Positions 51,675 to 60,857 of a DNA stretch of 64,000 nt are shown here, one piece after another. The translations under genes and the position numbers were made by a program. The DNA is taken from the NCBI GenBank assembly GCA_029624765.1, contig JARSSO010000015.1, forward strand, positions 62,001-126,000, read 5' to 3'. The DNA comes from Candidatus Contendibacter sp. (lineage in GTDB: Bacteria > Pseudomonadota > Gammaproteobacteria > Competibacterales > Competibacteraceae). The notes under the pieces were generated by a model. It searched no databases. It saw nothing but the letters and a program-made list of their open reading frames with translations, and had not been told where the DNA came from. Positions within the stretch are counted from its first letter, which is position 1. Each line of letters opens with the position of its first letter.

Positions 51675-52994
51675 ATGAGTCGTTTCCGGTTCGTTCTCGC
51701 TCGCATCGCCGATATCGCCGGCGTCGCCCCGAACCGGGACGAAGCACGGCCGCCCCTCGCCAGCGACGAACTGGAAGAACGGGTCCAGACCCGCACCGCG
51801 GAGCTGATCGCCGCCAACCAGGCGTTGGAGGCGCAAATCGCCGCCCGCGTCCAGGTGGAGTACGCCTTGCGCGACAGCGAGGAACGGTTTCGCCAACTGG
51901 CCGAACATATCCGGGAAGTGTTCTGGGTGTACGGGGTTGCGGAAGAGCGGTTGCTTTACGTCAGTCCCACTTACGAGGAGATCTGGGGACATCCGGTGCA
52001 AAGCCTGCTGGACCGGTCGCTGGAATGGATGGAGGCCGTCCACCCCGACGACCGGCCGCGAGTCCGCGCGGCCCATTTCGAAAAGCTCGAGTCGGGCGCG
52101 TTCGACCAGGAATACCGGATCATCCGGCCGGACGGCGCGGTGCGCTGGATCTGGGACCGTGGGTTTCCCATCCGCGACCTTTCCGGTCATGTTTACCGCA
52201 TCGCCGGGCTGGCCGAGGACATCACCGCGCGCAAACTGGCCGAGGACCAGTTGCGCCGCCAGCAGGTGGAATTGGCCAAGACCTCGCGGCTTAGCCTGGC
52301 GGTGGAAATGGCGTCCACCCTGGCCCACGAAATCAATCAGCCCCTGGCGGCGATCGTCGCCTACGCCCAGGCGTGCCTGGGTCTGTTGCACAAGGATCAG
52401 ATCGACCCCCGGGCGCTGACCGGCGCGCTTGAGGAAATCGTCAATCAGGGGTTGCGGGCCGGCGGCATCATCCGCCACCTGCGCGACCTGGTGCGCAGGC
52501 ATCCAGCCGTTCAGACCGCGATCAGCCTGAACGCCCTGATTCATGCCGTGATCCATTACATGCAACTGGAACTGCGCCAGGCGGGGGTGGCGCTGCGCCT
52601 GGAACTGGCGGATCCCTTGCCGATGGTTCTGGCCGACGACATTCAGGTGCAACTGGTGGTGCTCTATCTGGTTCGCAACGCCATCGAGGCGATGAGCGAA
52701 ACCGACGAGGAACCGCGCGAGCTGACCCTGCGCACCACCGTTGACGGTTCATCCACCGTGTTGACCACGGTGCGCGATACCGGGCGGGGGCTCGGCGAGG
52801 AAGCGACCGTCCGGCTGTTTCAGCCCTTCTTCACCACCAAGCCCGATGGCATGGGCATGAGCCTGTCGGTCAGCCGCTCGATCATCGAGTCCCAGGGCGG
52901 GCGACTCTGGGCGACGGCCAATCCCGATCGCGGCCTTTCCTTTCATTTCACCCTGCCCATCCACTCGGTTCAGGGCGCGTCTTTCGCCCCATGA
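51675..52994 (+). CDS. PAS-domain sensor histidine kinase (FixL-like, soluble)
   Basis: 439 aa, no membrane helix. A coiled N-terminus (EERVQTRTAELIAANQALEAQ) is followed by a PAS/PAC domain (about 65-195, with VFWVYGVAEERLLYVSP and RWIWDRGFPIRDLSGHVYRIAGLAEDI in two parts), a HisKA domain with His218 in STLAHEINQPLAAIVAY, and HATPase_c (NAIEAM, DTGRGL, FTTKPDGMGMSLSV). The haem-pocket His of true FixL PAS is not evident, so oxygen sensing is not claimed. It ends overlapping the response regulator, 15 bp after the first kinase. Confidence 0.88.
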   Translation: MSRFRFVLARIADIAGVAPNRDEARPPLASDELEERVQTRTAELIAANQALEAQIAARVQVEYALRDSEERFRQLAEHIREVFWVYGVAEERLLYVSPTYEEIWGHPVQSLLDRSLEWMEAVHPDDRPRVRAAHFEKLESGAFDQEYRIIRPDGAVRWIWDRGFPIRDLSGHVYRIAGLAEDITARKLAEDQLRRQQVELAKTSRLSLAVEMASTLAHEINQPLAAIVAYAQACLGLLHKDQIDPRALTGALEEIVNQGLRAGGIIRHLRDLVRRHPAVQTAISLNALIHAVIHYMQLELRQAGVALRLELADPLPMVLADDIQVQLVVLYLVRNAIEAMSETDEEPRELTLRTTVDGSSTVLTTVRDTGRGLGEEATVRLFQPFFTTKPDGMGMSLSVSRSIIESQGGRLWATANPDRGLSFHFTLPIHSVQGASFAP

Positions 52995-53605
52995 ACGCCA
53001 TGCCCACGGTTTTCGTCGTCGACGACGATCAGGCGGTGCGCGACGCCATCAGCCTGCTGTTGCGCGCCGATGGCCTGGCGGTGGCCACGTTCGCCAGCGC
53101 CGCCGCGTTTTTGGAATCCACCGCCGTCCAGCAGCCGGGTTGTCTGGTGCTGGACGTGCGGATGCCGGGCATGAGCGGTCTGGATCTGCAAAAACAGCTT
53201 TGGGCGCGCGGCTTCCGCATCCCGATCCTGTTCGTGACCGGCCACGGCGACGTGCCCATGGCGATTCGGGCGATGAAGGCGGGGGCCTTCGATTTTCTGG
53301 AAAAGCCGTTTCAGGGCGCGCTGTTGCTGGAACGGGTGCGGGAGGCGCTCGCTCTCGACGCGCGCCAGCGCGCGCGCCAGACTCGACGGACCGAAGCCGC
53401 CGCGCGCCTGGCCCTGCTGTCGCCGCGCGAGTGGGAGGTGCTGGAACGGGTCGCGGCCGGGCAATACAACAAGGTGATCGCCGCCGAACTCGGAATCAGC
53501 CTGTCCACGGTCGAGATCCACCGCAAGCGGGTGATGGAAAAGCTTCAGGCCGACTCGCTGTCGGACCTGATTCGAACGCTGGCGCTGGCGAACGACGGGG
53601 AATAA
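52991..53605 (+). CDS. FixJ-family response regulator
   Basis: 204 aa. The receiver domain has FVVDDDQAVRDAI, phospho-acceptor Asp55 in CLVLDVRMPGMSGL, FVTGHGDVPMAIRAMKAGAFDFLEKPF with Lys near 105, and a C-terminal LuxR/FixJ helix-turn-helix (LSPREWEVLERVAAGQYNK then VIAAELGISLSTVEIHRKRV). The start overlaps the second kinase stop (ATGA). It is the only regulator in a run holding two kinases, so both are likely to feed it. Targets are unknown; copA expression is the obvious candidate from context. Confidence 0.93.
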   Translation: MNAMPTVFVVDDDQAVRDAISLLLRADGLAVATFASAAAFLESTAVQQPGCLVLDVRMPGMSGLDLQKQLWARGFRIPILFVTGHGDVPMAIRAMKAGAFDFLEKPFQGALLLERVREALALDARQRARQTRRTEAAARLALLSPREWEVLERVAAGQYNKVIAAELGISLSTVEIHRKRVMEKLQADSLSDLIRTLALANDGE

Positions 53606-53630
53606 CGCCGGGCCGACCTCACCCCCGGCG
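53606..53630. terminator. Hairpin between convergent genes
   Basis: CGCCGGG (53606-53612) can pair with CCCGGCG (53624-53630), loop 11 nt, immediately after the regulator stop and overlapping the stop of the convergent enoyl-CoA hydratase. No T-run follows, so this is only a weak bidirectional terminator candidate. Confidence 0.3.
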
Positions 53631-54377
53631 GCGTTCCACGAAGGCCCGCAACGCCGCCGCCGCTTCCGGCGCGTTCAGCAGTTCGATGAAATGGCGGCCT
53701 TCCAGCGCCATGGTGTCCCGCAGGGCCTCGGCCTCGTTGCGTTTGAGCAGCATCTTGGCCAGGCGCACCGCCGCCGCCGGTTGCCGGGCCAGCCGCCGCG
53801 CCCGGCCCAGCGCCAGTTCCAAAGTCGCGTCCGCGTCGGCGCCGATACCGTTGATCAGGCCCCATTCCAGCGCCTGTTCGGCGCTGAACGGTTCGCCCAG
53901 CAACAACAGCTCCGCCGCGCGCGGGTAACCGATCAGGCGTGGCAACAACAGACTGGACCCCCCTTCGGGGCATAGTCCCAGATTGACGAACGGCATTGCC
54001 AGGGTCGCTCCGGACCGGGCGTAGATCAGGTCGCAGTGCAGCAGCATCGTCACCCCGATGCCGACCGCCGGGCCGTTCACCGCCGCGAGCAACGGCTTTT
54101 CGAACTGGCGCAGCGCGGTCAGGAATCGAAAGACCGGGCTGTCCTCGCCGGCCGGCGGCGCCGCCAGGAAGTCGGCGATATCGTTGCCGCTGCTGAAACT
54201 GTCGCCGCCGCCGGTGAGCACCACCGCCCGAACGGCGGCGTCTTCCGCCGCTTCGGTCAGGGCGGCGGTCAACGCCGCGTACATCGCCAACGTCAAGGCG
54301 TTTTTCTTGTCGAGACGGTGGATGCGAACCCGCAAGACCCCTTCTTCCCGTTCGGTTAAAATCTCCGGCGTACTCAT
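53619..54377 (-). CDS. Enoyl-CoA hydratase/isomerase family protein
   Basis: 252 aa from the ATG at 54375-54377 (MSTPEILTEREEGV). The frame is open far upstream on this strand across pncB; that part is a shadow. Crotonase fold with DSFSSGNDIADFL, VNGPAVGIGVTMLLHCDLIYA, FVNLGLCPEGGSSLLLPRLIGYPRAAELL. The second catalytic Glu is in CPEGG; the first is replaced (GIGVTML instead of GGGCELA), the pattern of delta-3,delta-2-enoyl-CoA isomerase-like or AMP-binding paralogues such as PaaG-like isomerases. So isomerase activity is more likely than hydratase. Confidence 0.82.
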   Translation of the reverse strand: MSTPEILTEREEGVLRVRIHRLDKKNALTLAMYAALTAALTEAAEDAAVRAVVLTGGGDSFSSGNDIADFLAAPPAGEDSPVFRFLTALRQFEKPLLAAVNGPAVGIGVTMLLHCDLIYARSGATLAMPFVNLGLCPEGGSSLLLPRLIGYPRAAELLLLGEPFSAEQALEWGLINGIGADADATLELALGRARRLARQPAAAVRLAKMLLKRNEAEALRDTMALEGRHFIELLNAPEAAAALRAFVERRRG

Positions 54378-54482
54378 TCCGGTTTCCTCTCTGGATATCG
54401 ACGGTAAATTCCCGATAGCCTCGCGCCGCCGGCTCGCTGGCGGGTCGCGCGGCCTCGGCCCCACGAAAGCGCAGGCGCCGCC

Positions 54483-55820
54483 ATGACCATTGCCCACAGC
54501 GCGTTGCTGACTGATCTGTATCAGCTCACCATGCTCCAGACTTACCACGCCGAACGCATGAACGAAACGGCCGTCTTCGAACTGTTCGCGCGCCGCCTGC
54601 CGCCGCAACGGGGATTCCTGCTCGCCGCCGGCCTGGAACAGGCGCTGGATTACCTGGAGAACCTGCGTTTCACCGCCGAGGAGCGGGACTGGCTGGCCGG
54701 CACCGGCCGCTTCAGCCCGGACTTCGTCGAGGCGCTGGCCCACTTCCGGTTCGCCGGCGCGGTCCACGCCTTGCCCGAAGGGACGGTATTTTTCGCCAAC
54801 GAACCGATCCTGCGGGTCACCGCGCCGTTGCCGCAGGCGCAGTTGGTGGAAAGCCGGCTGATCAACCTGCTCCATTACCAGACCCTGATCGCGTCCAAGG
54901 CCGCCCGCTGCGTGCTGGCCGCGTCCGACAAGCTGCTGGTGGATTTCGGCCTGCGTCGCGCCCACGGCGGCGAGGCGGCGCTGCTGGCGGCGCGGGCCGC
55001 CTATCTGACCGGCTTCGCCGGCACCGCCACCGTCCTGGCCGGGATGCGGTTCGGCATTCCGCTCTTCGGCACCATGGCTCATTCGCTGATTCAGGCCCAC
55101 GACCGCGAGGAGGACGCTTTCGCCCATTTCGCCGCCGCTCAGCCCGGCAACGTCACCCTGTTGCTCGACACCTACGACACCGAGGCCGCCGCCCACACCC
55201 TGGTGAAACTCGCGCCCCGCCTGCGCGAACGCGGCATCGCCATCCGGGGCGTGCGAATCGACAGCGGCGATCTGGCCGAACACGCCCGGCGGGTGCGGCG
55301 CATCCTCGACGACGGCGGTCTGCCCCAGGTCACCATCCTCGGCAGCGGCGATCTCGACGAAGACCGCATCCGGGAGTTGCTGGCCAGCGGAGCGCCGTTC
55401 GACGGCTTCGGCGTCGGCACCCGGCTGGACGCCTCCACCGACGCCCCGACCCTGGACATGGTCTACAAGCTTCAGGAATACGCCGGCCAGCCCCGGCGCA
55501 AGCGTTCCGAGGGCAAGGCCACCTGGCCGGGCCGCAAGCAGGTGTACCGGCGGACGGCGGCGGACGGAACCTTCGCCGGCGATTGCCTGGGGCTGGAGCA
55601 TTGTCCCCAGCCGGGCGAGCCGCTGCTGGCTCCGGTGATGGAACAGGGCCGGCGCCTGCAAGCGCCGGAGCCGGCGAGCGCGATCCGCGAACGGATTCGG
55701 GCGCAACTGGCGGCGTTGCCCGCCGCCTTGCGCGCCGGTCAAACCGCGCCACCCTATCCGGTGGAGGTCGCGCCCGAGCTGCGGGAGCTGACCGAGCGCC
55801 TCGACCGGAAGCCGCACTGA
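54483..55820 (+). CDS. pncB: Nicotinate phosphoribosyltransferase
   Basis: 445 aa. It salvages nicotinic acid to NaMN with PRPP. N-terminal LLTDLYQLTMLQTYHAE, then FELFARRLPPQRGFLLAAGLEQAL, EPILRVTAPLPQAQLVES, and the region RRAHGGEAALLAARAAYLTGFAGTA; the central IRGVRIDSGDLAEHARRVRRILD and GFGVGTRLDASTDAPTLDMVYKL contain the PRPP-binding and catalytic segments of the type II barrel. The length suits the bacterial short form. A 4-bp gap leads to a membrane-protein gene, probably cotranscribed. Confidence 0.94.
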   Translation: MTIAHSALLTDLYQLTMLQTYHAERMNETAVFELFARRLPPQRGFLLAAGLEQALDYLENLRFTAEERDWLAGTGRFSPDFVEALAHFRFAGAVHALPEGTVFFANEPILRVTAPLPQAQLVESRLINLLHYQTLIASKAARCVLAASDKLLVDFGLRRAHGGEAALLAARAAYLTGFAGTATVLAGMRFGIPLFGTMAHSLIQAHDREEDAFAHFAAAQPGNVTLLLDTYDTEAAAHTLVKLAPRLRERGIAIRGVRIDSGDLAEHARRVRRILDDGGLPQVTILGSGDLDEDRIRELLASGAPFDGFGVGTRLDASTDAPTLDMVYKLQEYAGQPRRKRSEGKATWPGRKQVYRRTAADGTFAGDCLGLEHCPQPGEPLLAPVMEQGRRLQAPEPASAIRERIRAQLAALPAALRAGQTAPPYPVEVAPELRELTERLDRKPH

Positions 55821-55824
55821 CCCC

Positions 55825-56328
55825 ATGCGCGCCCTGTTCGAGCTGTTCCTCGATATCTGCCTGTTTCGCAAGGGCCCACAAGATGTCCCGGCCGGGATGG
55901 CGCTGCTGAAGCTGTGCCTGTTGGGCTATGGCTTGTCCGGGCTGGCGGTGCTGCTGTTGAGTACGCCGGCTCCGGTGGCGATTCTGCAAATCCTGCTGGA
56001 TTTGGTGTTGCTGGCCGGGCTGCTGCACCTGGCGCTGCTGGCGCGGCGGCATCCCCGGCGTTTCGAACAGACCCTGAGCGCCCTGACCGGGACCGGCACG
56101 TTGATGGGCTTGCTGGCGCTCCCGATGATGGTCTGGATCGTCCGCCAGGGGCCGAACGGCGATACGCAACTGCCGGCGCTACTCCTGTTGGGATTGATGG
56201 CGTGGAGCATCACGGTCATGGCCCACATCCTGCGCCAGGCGCTCGATATCCCGGTCTGGGCCGGCGCGCTGGGCGCGCTCGGTTATACCTTCCTGTCGTG
56301 GATGCTCACCGGCTGGATCGGAGCGTAG
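55825..56328 (+). CDS. Predicted membrane protein of unknown function
   Basis: 167 aa with about four membrane helices: LLKLCLLGYGLSGLAVLLL, ILQILLDLVLLAGLLHLALLA, LMGLLALPMMVWIV and LLLLGLMAWSITVMAHIL, plus a C-terminal WAGALGALGYTFLSWMLTG. A basic loop (RRHPRRFEQTLSAL) lies between helices 2 and 3. It starts 4 bp after pncB. No family was recognised; similar short proteins are called hypothetical membrane proteins in proteobacteria. Confidence 0.7.
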   Translation: MRALFELFLDICLFRKGPQDVPAGMALLKLCLLGYGLSGLAVLLLSTPAPVAILQILLDLVLLAGLLHLALLARRHPRRFEQTLSALTGTGTLMGLLALPMMVWIVRQGPNGDTQLPALLLLGLMAWSITVMAHILRQALDIPVWAGALGALGYTFLSWMLTGWIGA

Positions 56329-56438
56329 GGCGTAACCGTTCAAACTCCTTCCCCCGACGCTTCGATGGGTTTCGCTAACCATCTCATTTTTGTTTCAATT
56401 ATATCCCTTAGTAATGCACAATTGGATTTACTTTATCC

Positions 56439-57227
56439 ATGACTTTCATCCAGGAATTCGTCTACATCGGTCTGCTGGTTCTCGGTATTCTGGCTACCTT
56501 CGCCACCGCCGGCCTGTTGCTTTGGCTGTGCAGCTTTTCCCGGTTCGCTCCACGATTTCGGTCGCTGACCAATCTATCGCCGCAGGTGGTCGCCATCGTC
56601 GGCATTCTGTTCGCGCTGTACACCACGTTTTTTGCCAGCGATATCTGGAACATCCGTGACCGCGCGCAGACCGCGATCCAACAGGAAGCGGAAGCGATGC
56701 GCGGATTGTTCCGGCTGGCCGAGCAACAACCACCAGCCATTGGCGCGCCGATCATCGCCGCGCTGCGCGAGTACGCGCGGGCGACGATCCAGGACGAATG
56801 GCCGCTGTTGGCGCGGGGGGAGCCGCCCGGTGGGCAAACCCTGGAGCGGTGGCGGGACTTGTTGCGGGCGGTGCTGGCGGACCCCGCGGCGAAAGGCTTG
56901 CCCACCAGCGTTCATACCGCCATGGTGCAAGCGGTGGAGCGGGTGCACGTCGCGCGTCATCAGCGCATTGCCCAGAGCCAGCGCCACGGCGATCCGCTGA
57001 AATGGTTCGCCGTGGCCTGTCTGGGGGCGTTCACCCTGCTGACGGTGGCGCTGGTGCATCTTGACAACTGGCGAACGCAGTTGGCGGCGCTGTTGATCTA
57101 TTCCGCCGCGATCTCGGTTAGCTTCGCAGCGGCTTATTTGCAACGCAGTCCGTTTCAGGTGTTCGTGGTCAGCGCGCAACCCATCGCCGAGTTGATCACG
57201 ATGGAGTCGTTGCTGGATCGGCGCTAA
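56439..57227 (+). CDS. DUF4239-like (bestrophin-like) membrane protein
   Basis: 262 aa. Two N-terminal helices (YIGLLVLGILATFATAGLLLW; VVAIVGILFALYTTFFAS) flank a central cytoplasmic-type helical region (IWNIRDRAQTAIQQEAEAM), and two helices close the C-terminus (WFAVACLGAFTLLTVALV; LAALLIYSAAISVSFAAA). This is the DUF4239 layout, with the NIRDRAQTA-type motif. The function is unknown; a channel role is inferred only from the remote bestrophin similarity. It is convergent with ptsP, 15 bp apart, in a lower-GC pocket at its 5' side (56380-56440). Confidence 0.78.
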   Translation: MTFIQEFVYIGLLVLGILATFATAGLLLWLCSFSRFAPRFRSLTNLSPQVVAIVGILFALYTTFFASDIWNIRDRAQTAIQQEAEAMRGLFRLAEQQPPAIGAPIIAALREYARATIQDEWPLLARGEPPGGQTLERWRDLLRAVLADPAAKGLPTSVHTAMVQAVERVHVARHQRIAQSQRHGDPLKWFAVACLGAFTLLTVALVHLDNWRTQLAALLIYSAAISVSFAAAYLQRSPFQVFVVSAQPIAELITMESLLDRR

Positions 57228-57242
57228 TCGCCGCGCGCCGGT

Positions 57243-59510
57243 TCAGGCCGGTTCGCGCACGATCTCGCCCAGGCCCGCGCGCCGCAGGGCGTCGTCGAGC
57301 AACTGGCGGACCTGGCGGACGGTGTCCAGCGTCAGCGCTTGCTGGGACAATTCGCGTGCCTCGTCCCGGCTGAAGCTGCGGATGGCCCATTTGACCCGCG
57401 GCACGCTGACGGTGCTGGCGCTCAGGCTGTCCACGCCCATCCCCAGCAACAGCACGGCGGCGCCGGGATCGGCCGCCAGTTCCCCGCACAGATTCACCGG
57501 CCGGCTGGCGCGGCGCCCGCTCTCGATGATGTAGGCGATGGTTTTGAGCATCGCCGGATGCAAACTATCGTACAGACCGGCGACCCGGGCGTTGTCGCGG
57601 TCCACCGCCAGCAGGTATTGGGTCAGGTCGTTGGTGCCCACCGAGAGATAATCCACCCGCCGGGCGAGTTGCTCGGCCTGCCAGGCGGCGGATGGCACCT
57701 CGATCATCACGCCGACTTGTGGAGGGGCCGTGGCATGACCGTCCTCGCGCAATTCCCGCTCGGCGCGCGCCAGCAGCCGCAATGCCTCGTCCACTTCCTC
57801 CACGGTGGTAATCATCGGGAACAGGATCCGCAGATTGTCCAGCCCGGCGTTGGCCCGTAGCATGGCGCGCAACTGGGTCAGGAAAATGTCCGGGTGATCC
57901 AGGGTGAAGCGCATCCCGCGCCAGCCCAGGAACGGATTGTTTTCCTCGATGGCGAAGTACGGCAGGGTCTTGTCGCCGCCGATGTCCAGCGTGCGCATCA
58001 CCACCGGGCGCGGCGCGAAGGCGGCCAGCATGGGCCGGTAAAGTTGAAGCTGCTCCTCCTCGCTGGGAAACGATTCGCGCACCATGAAGGCGAACTCGGT
58101 GCGGTACAGGCCGATGCCTTCGGCGCCGACCGCGCGGGCGGCGGCGATGTCGGTGGGCAATCCAGCCTTGGCGTAGAGCGGCATCGGGTGGCCGTCCCGG
58201 GTTTCGGCGGGCAGGTCGCGCAGCGCGCCCAGTTCGGCGGACAGTTCGGCGTCGGCGGTCATCAGCCGCTGATAGTCGGCGCGGGTGATCGGGTCCGGGT
58301 TGAGATAGACGCGGCCCCGATACCCGTCCACGATGATCTCGCTGCCCTCGAACCGGCCCAGCGGCCGGTCGCCCAGACCCATCACCGCCGGAATGCCCAT
58401 GGCCCGCGCCAGCAGGGCGACATGGGACAGGGCCGAGCCACGCAGGCAGACGATGCCGGCCAGTTGTTCCGGCGGCACCGCCGCCAGATGAGCCACGCTC
58501 ATCTCCTCGGCCACCAGCACGCAACGGTCGGTCGCCGGCTGGAGGGAAGGGTGGGGCGCGGCGCGCAGGCGATGCAGCACGCGTCGGCCCAGATCGTGGA
58601 GGTCCTCGGCCCGGGCGCTGAGATACGGGTCCTCGGCCTGCTCCAGCAGCCGGACCCGGGCCAGCACGGCATCGCGCCAGGCAGCCGGCGCCCACTGTCC
58701 GGCCCGAATGCCGGCGCGCGCGTCTCCAATCAGGCTGTCGCTGCCGAGAAGCATCCGGTGGACCGTGAACAGCGCCTGCTCGGTGGGTGGCAACAGCGGC
58801 GCCAGCCGGTCGCTGGCCACGCGCAACTCCTCCTCGACGGCGGCAATGGCGGCGTGGAGGGCCGTTTCCTCGGCGGCGAGGTCGCCGGCCGGACGATCCG
58901 GCACGTCGTCGAGGTCGGCCAGCAGATGGGGCACGGCGACGGTTCCCATCGCCACGCCCGGAGCACCGGGCACGCCGCACAAGGCGCGAGCGCCGGTGGT
59001 CAACGGGTTAAGCAGCTCCTGGGTGGCGCCGCTGAGGATGGCGTGATTGAGGATGCTGGCCAATTGGGCGGCGATGGTGACCAGAAAATCCACTTCGTCC
59101 GGCTGGAACTGGCGCACGGCGCGGTCCTGCGTCACCAGCACGCCCAGCACCCGGCGATACTGGATCAGCGGCACACCCAGAAAAGCGTGATAGCCTTCCT
59201 CGCACAGCGCGCACACCGGACGGAAGCGGGGATGGCGCGGCGCATCCTCCAGATTGATCGGTTCCTGGCGTTCGGCGACCAGGCCGACCAGTCCTTCCCC
59301 GTGGTTGAGCCGGACCTGGCCGACCGCCTCGGGATTGAGGCCGACGGTGGCCATCAGCACATGGTTCCGGTTGTCCTCGTCGGCCAGATAGACGGTGCAG
59401 GCCGCCACCCGCATCGTATCCCGAATCCGATTGACCGTGATCGCCAGCGCGCTGGGCAGGTCCGGCGCGGCGTTGACCTCTTGGACGATACGGCGCAAGG
59501 TTTTGAGCAT
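57243..59510 (-). CDS. ptsP: PTSNtr enzyme I (phosphoenolpyruvate-protein phosphotransferase PtsP)
   Basis: 755 aa from the ATG at 59508-59510 (MLKTLRRIVQEVNAA), with GGAAGGA about 10 nt upstream. An N-terminal GAF domain (about 1-165) is followed by the HPr/NPr-binding domain with phospho-acceptor His363 in RGSALSHVALLARAMG, then the PEP-binding TIM barrel with GIGLYRTEFAFM, RTLDIGGDKTLPYF, GMRFTLDHPDIF and YLSVGTNDLTQYLLAVDR. It starts the nitrogen-related phosphotransfer chain to NPr (PtsO) and EIIANtr (PtsN), which are not in the window. An in-frame ATG at 59615 would add a hydrophobic 35-residue extension. Confidence 0.93.
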   Translation of the reverse strand: MLKTLRRIVQEVNAAPDLPSALAITVNRIRDTMRVAACTVYLADEDNRNHVLMATVGLNPEAVGQVRLNHGEGLVGLVAERQEPINLEDAPRHPRFRPVCALCEEGYHAFLGVPLIQYRRVLGVLVTQDRAVRQFQPDEVDFLVTIAAQLASILNHAILSGATQELLNPLTTGARALCGVPGAPGVAMGTVAVPHLLADLDDVPDRPAGDLAAEETALHAAIAAVEEELRVASDRLAPLLPPTEQALFTVHRMLLGSDSLIGDARAGIRAGQWAPAAWRDAVLARVRLLEQAEDPYLSARAEDLHDLGRRVLHRLRAAPHPSLQPATDRCVLVAEEMSVAHLAAVPPEQLAGIVCLRGSALSHVALLARAMGIPAVMGLGDRPLGRFEGSEIIVDGYRGRVYLNPDPITRADYQRLMTADAELSAELGALRDLPAETRDGHPMPLYAKAGLPTDIAAARAVGAEGIGLYRTEFAFMVRESFPSEEEQLQLYRPMLAAFAPRPVVMRTLDIGGDKTLPYFAIEENNPFLGWRGMRFTLDHPDIFLTQLRAMLRANAGLDNLRILFPMITTVEEVDEALRLLARAERELREDGHATAPPQVGVMIEVPSAAWQAEQLARRVDYLSVGTNDLTQYLLAVDRDNARVAGLYDSLHPAMLKTIAYIIESGRRASRPVNLCGELAADPGAAVLLLGMGVDSLSASTVSVPRVKWAIRSFSRDEARELSQQALTLDTVRQVRQLLDDALRRAGLGEIVREPA

Positions 59511-59747
59511 GAAGCGAGATTCCTTCCATCTGGAAATTTTTTGAAGCGCAAGATAAGCCATCATCCCGATGAAGGGTAATAGCGCCGAATAACGCACGAT
59601 CGGCAAGGGTTGCATGGTGGCTACTTGGGCGGCCTCGATCAGTGGATACAGGTTAGGGCGGCCCTTCGCCCAATGGTTCGTCCGGCATGACGGATGGAAG
59701 CCAAGTAGAATATACCGACTCCAGGTTACCCCCAGAAGAAGCAAGGC

Positions 59748-60668
59748 ATGAGCGATCCAACGGAATTGACTGGCGATCCGGCGCGGGTCGGCCGCTTGTT
59801 GCGGTTGGCGACCTACGCCTCGGTGACCACCGCGGCGGTGTTGATCGCCGGCAAACTGGCGGCGGCGCTGCTGACGGCGTCGGTCAGCGTGCTGGCCTCG
59901 CTGGTGGATTCGATGATGGACGTGGCGGCGTCCCTGATCAATCTGCTGGCGGTGCACTATTCCTTGCAACCGCCCGACCGCGACCACCGCTTCGGCCACG
60001 GCAAGGCCGAGCCGCTGGCGGGTCTGGTCCAGGCGGCGTTCATCGCCGGCTCGGCGGTCTTCCTGATCCTGCACGCGGTGGACCGGTTGTTGCACCCACA
60101 GCCGCTGAACGACGCTTTGATCGGTGTTGGCATGTTGCTGTTCTCCATCGCCGCCACCGTGTTGCTGCTGGCGTTCCAGCACCATGTGATCCGCCGCACC
60201 CAGTCCACGGCGATTCGGGCCGACGCGCTGCATTACGCCACTGACCTGCTGACCAACGCCGCCACCATTTTGGCGCTGGGCCTGGCAATGCTGGGTTGGC
60301 CGCTCGCCGATCCGGTCTTCGCCATCGGCATCGCCCTGTACATTCTCCACAGCGCCGGCCGGATCGGCCACGAGGCGGTGCAATTGCTGATGGATCACGA
60401 GTTGCCGCCCGAGGTGCACGAGCGCATCAGGGCCATCGCCGACGGCCATGCCCGGGTGCGGGGCACGCATGACGTGCGCACCCGCCGTTCGGGACAGACT
60501 TATTTCATTCAGTTGCATCTGATGCTGGATGACCAGATGCCGCTGGTGGAGGCGCACCGGGTGGCCGACGAGGTGGAGGCGGCGATCGTGGCGGCTTTTC
60601 CCAACGCGGACGTGCTGATCCACGAGGATCCGGCCAGCGAGCCACCCCCGCGGGCCTTACCGGCTTAG
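59748..60668 (+). CDS. fieF: Cation diffusion facilitator family metal exporter
   Basis: 306 aa, six membrane helices and a C-terminal cytoplasmic domain. The metal site is SLVDSMMDVAASLINLLAVH, with DRDHRFGHGKAEPLAGLVQ between helices 2 and 3, and RADALHYATDLLTNAATI later, giving the D..D and H..D tetrad of FieF/YiiP. The C-terminal ferredoxin-like part has THDVRTRRSGQTYFIQLHLMLD and HEDPASEPP. Exports Fe or Zn in exchange for protons. Start at ATG 59748. The selected symbol reflects closest resemblance; Zn, Cd or Mn specificity is not settled. Confidence 0.85.
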   Translation: MSDPTELTGDPARVGRLLRLATYASVTTAAVLIAGKLAAALLTASVSVLASLVDSMMDVAASLINLLAVHYSLQPPDRDHRFGHGKAEPLAGLVQAAFIAGSAVFLILHAVDRLLHPQPLNDALIGVGMLLFSIAATVLLLAFQHHVIRRTQSTAIRADALHYATDLLTNAATILALGLAMLGWPLADPVFAIGIALYILHSAGRIGHEAVQLLMDHELPPEVHERIRAIADGHARVRGTHDVRTRRSGQTYFIQLHLMLDDQMPLVEAHRVADEVEAAIVAAFPNADVLIHEDPASEPPPRALPA

Positions 60669-60696
60669 AGGGCGGCGGGAAAGCGAAATATGGGGT

Positions 60697-60784
60697 TGGC
60701 GGAGAGGGTGGGATTCGAACCCACGGACCCTTGCGGGTCAACGGTTTTCAAGACCGCCGCAATCGACCGCTCTGCCACCTCTCC
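60697..60784 (-). tRNA. tRNA-Ser(UGA)
   Basis: 88 nt including an encoded CCA (60697-60699 on the reverse strand) and discriminator G. Acceptor stem GGAGAGG pairs with CCTCTCC. Anticodon loop CTTGAAA gives anticodon TGA. A long variable arm (ACCCGCAAGGGT region) is present as in class II tRNAs, and the T-loop GGTTCGAATCC is canonical. It lies 28 bp after the fieF stop on the opposite strand. Confidence 0.95.
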
Positions 60785-60857
60785 AATCGGGTTGGATTTT
60801 AGCCGGCCTTCCCTGGCCGCGCCAGCAACGCCCCGAATCGCGGTCGTGCCTCGCCAG

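Noticed and set aside
50127..52652. 841-codon open frame on the minus strand
   Set aside because: Opposite both kinase genes, whose catalytic motifs are intact.
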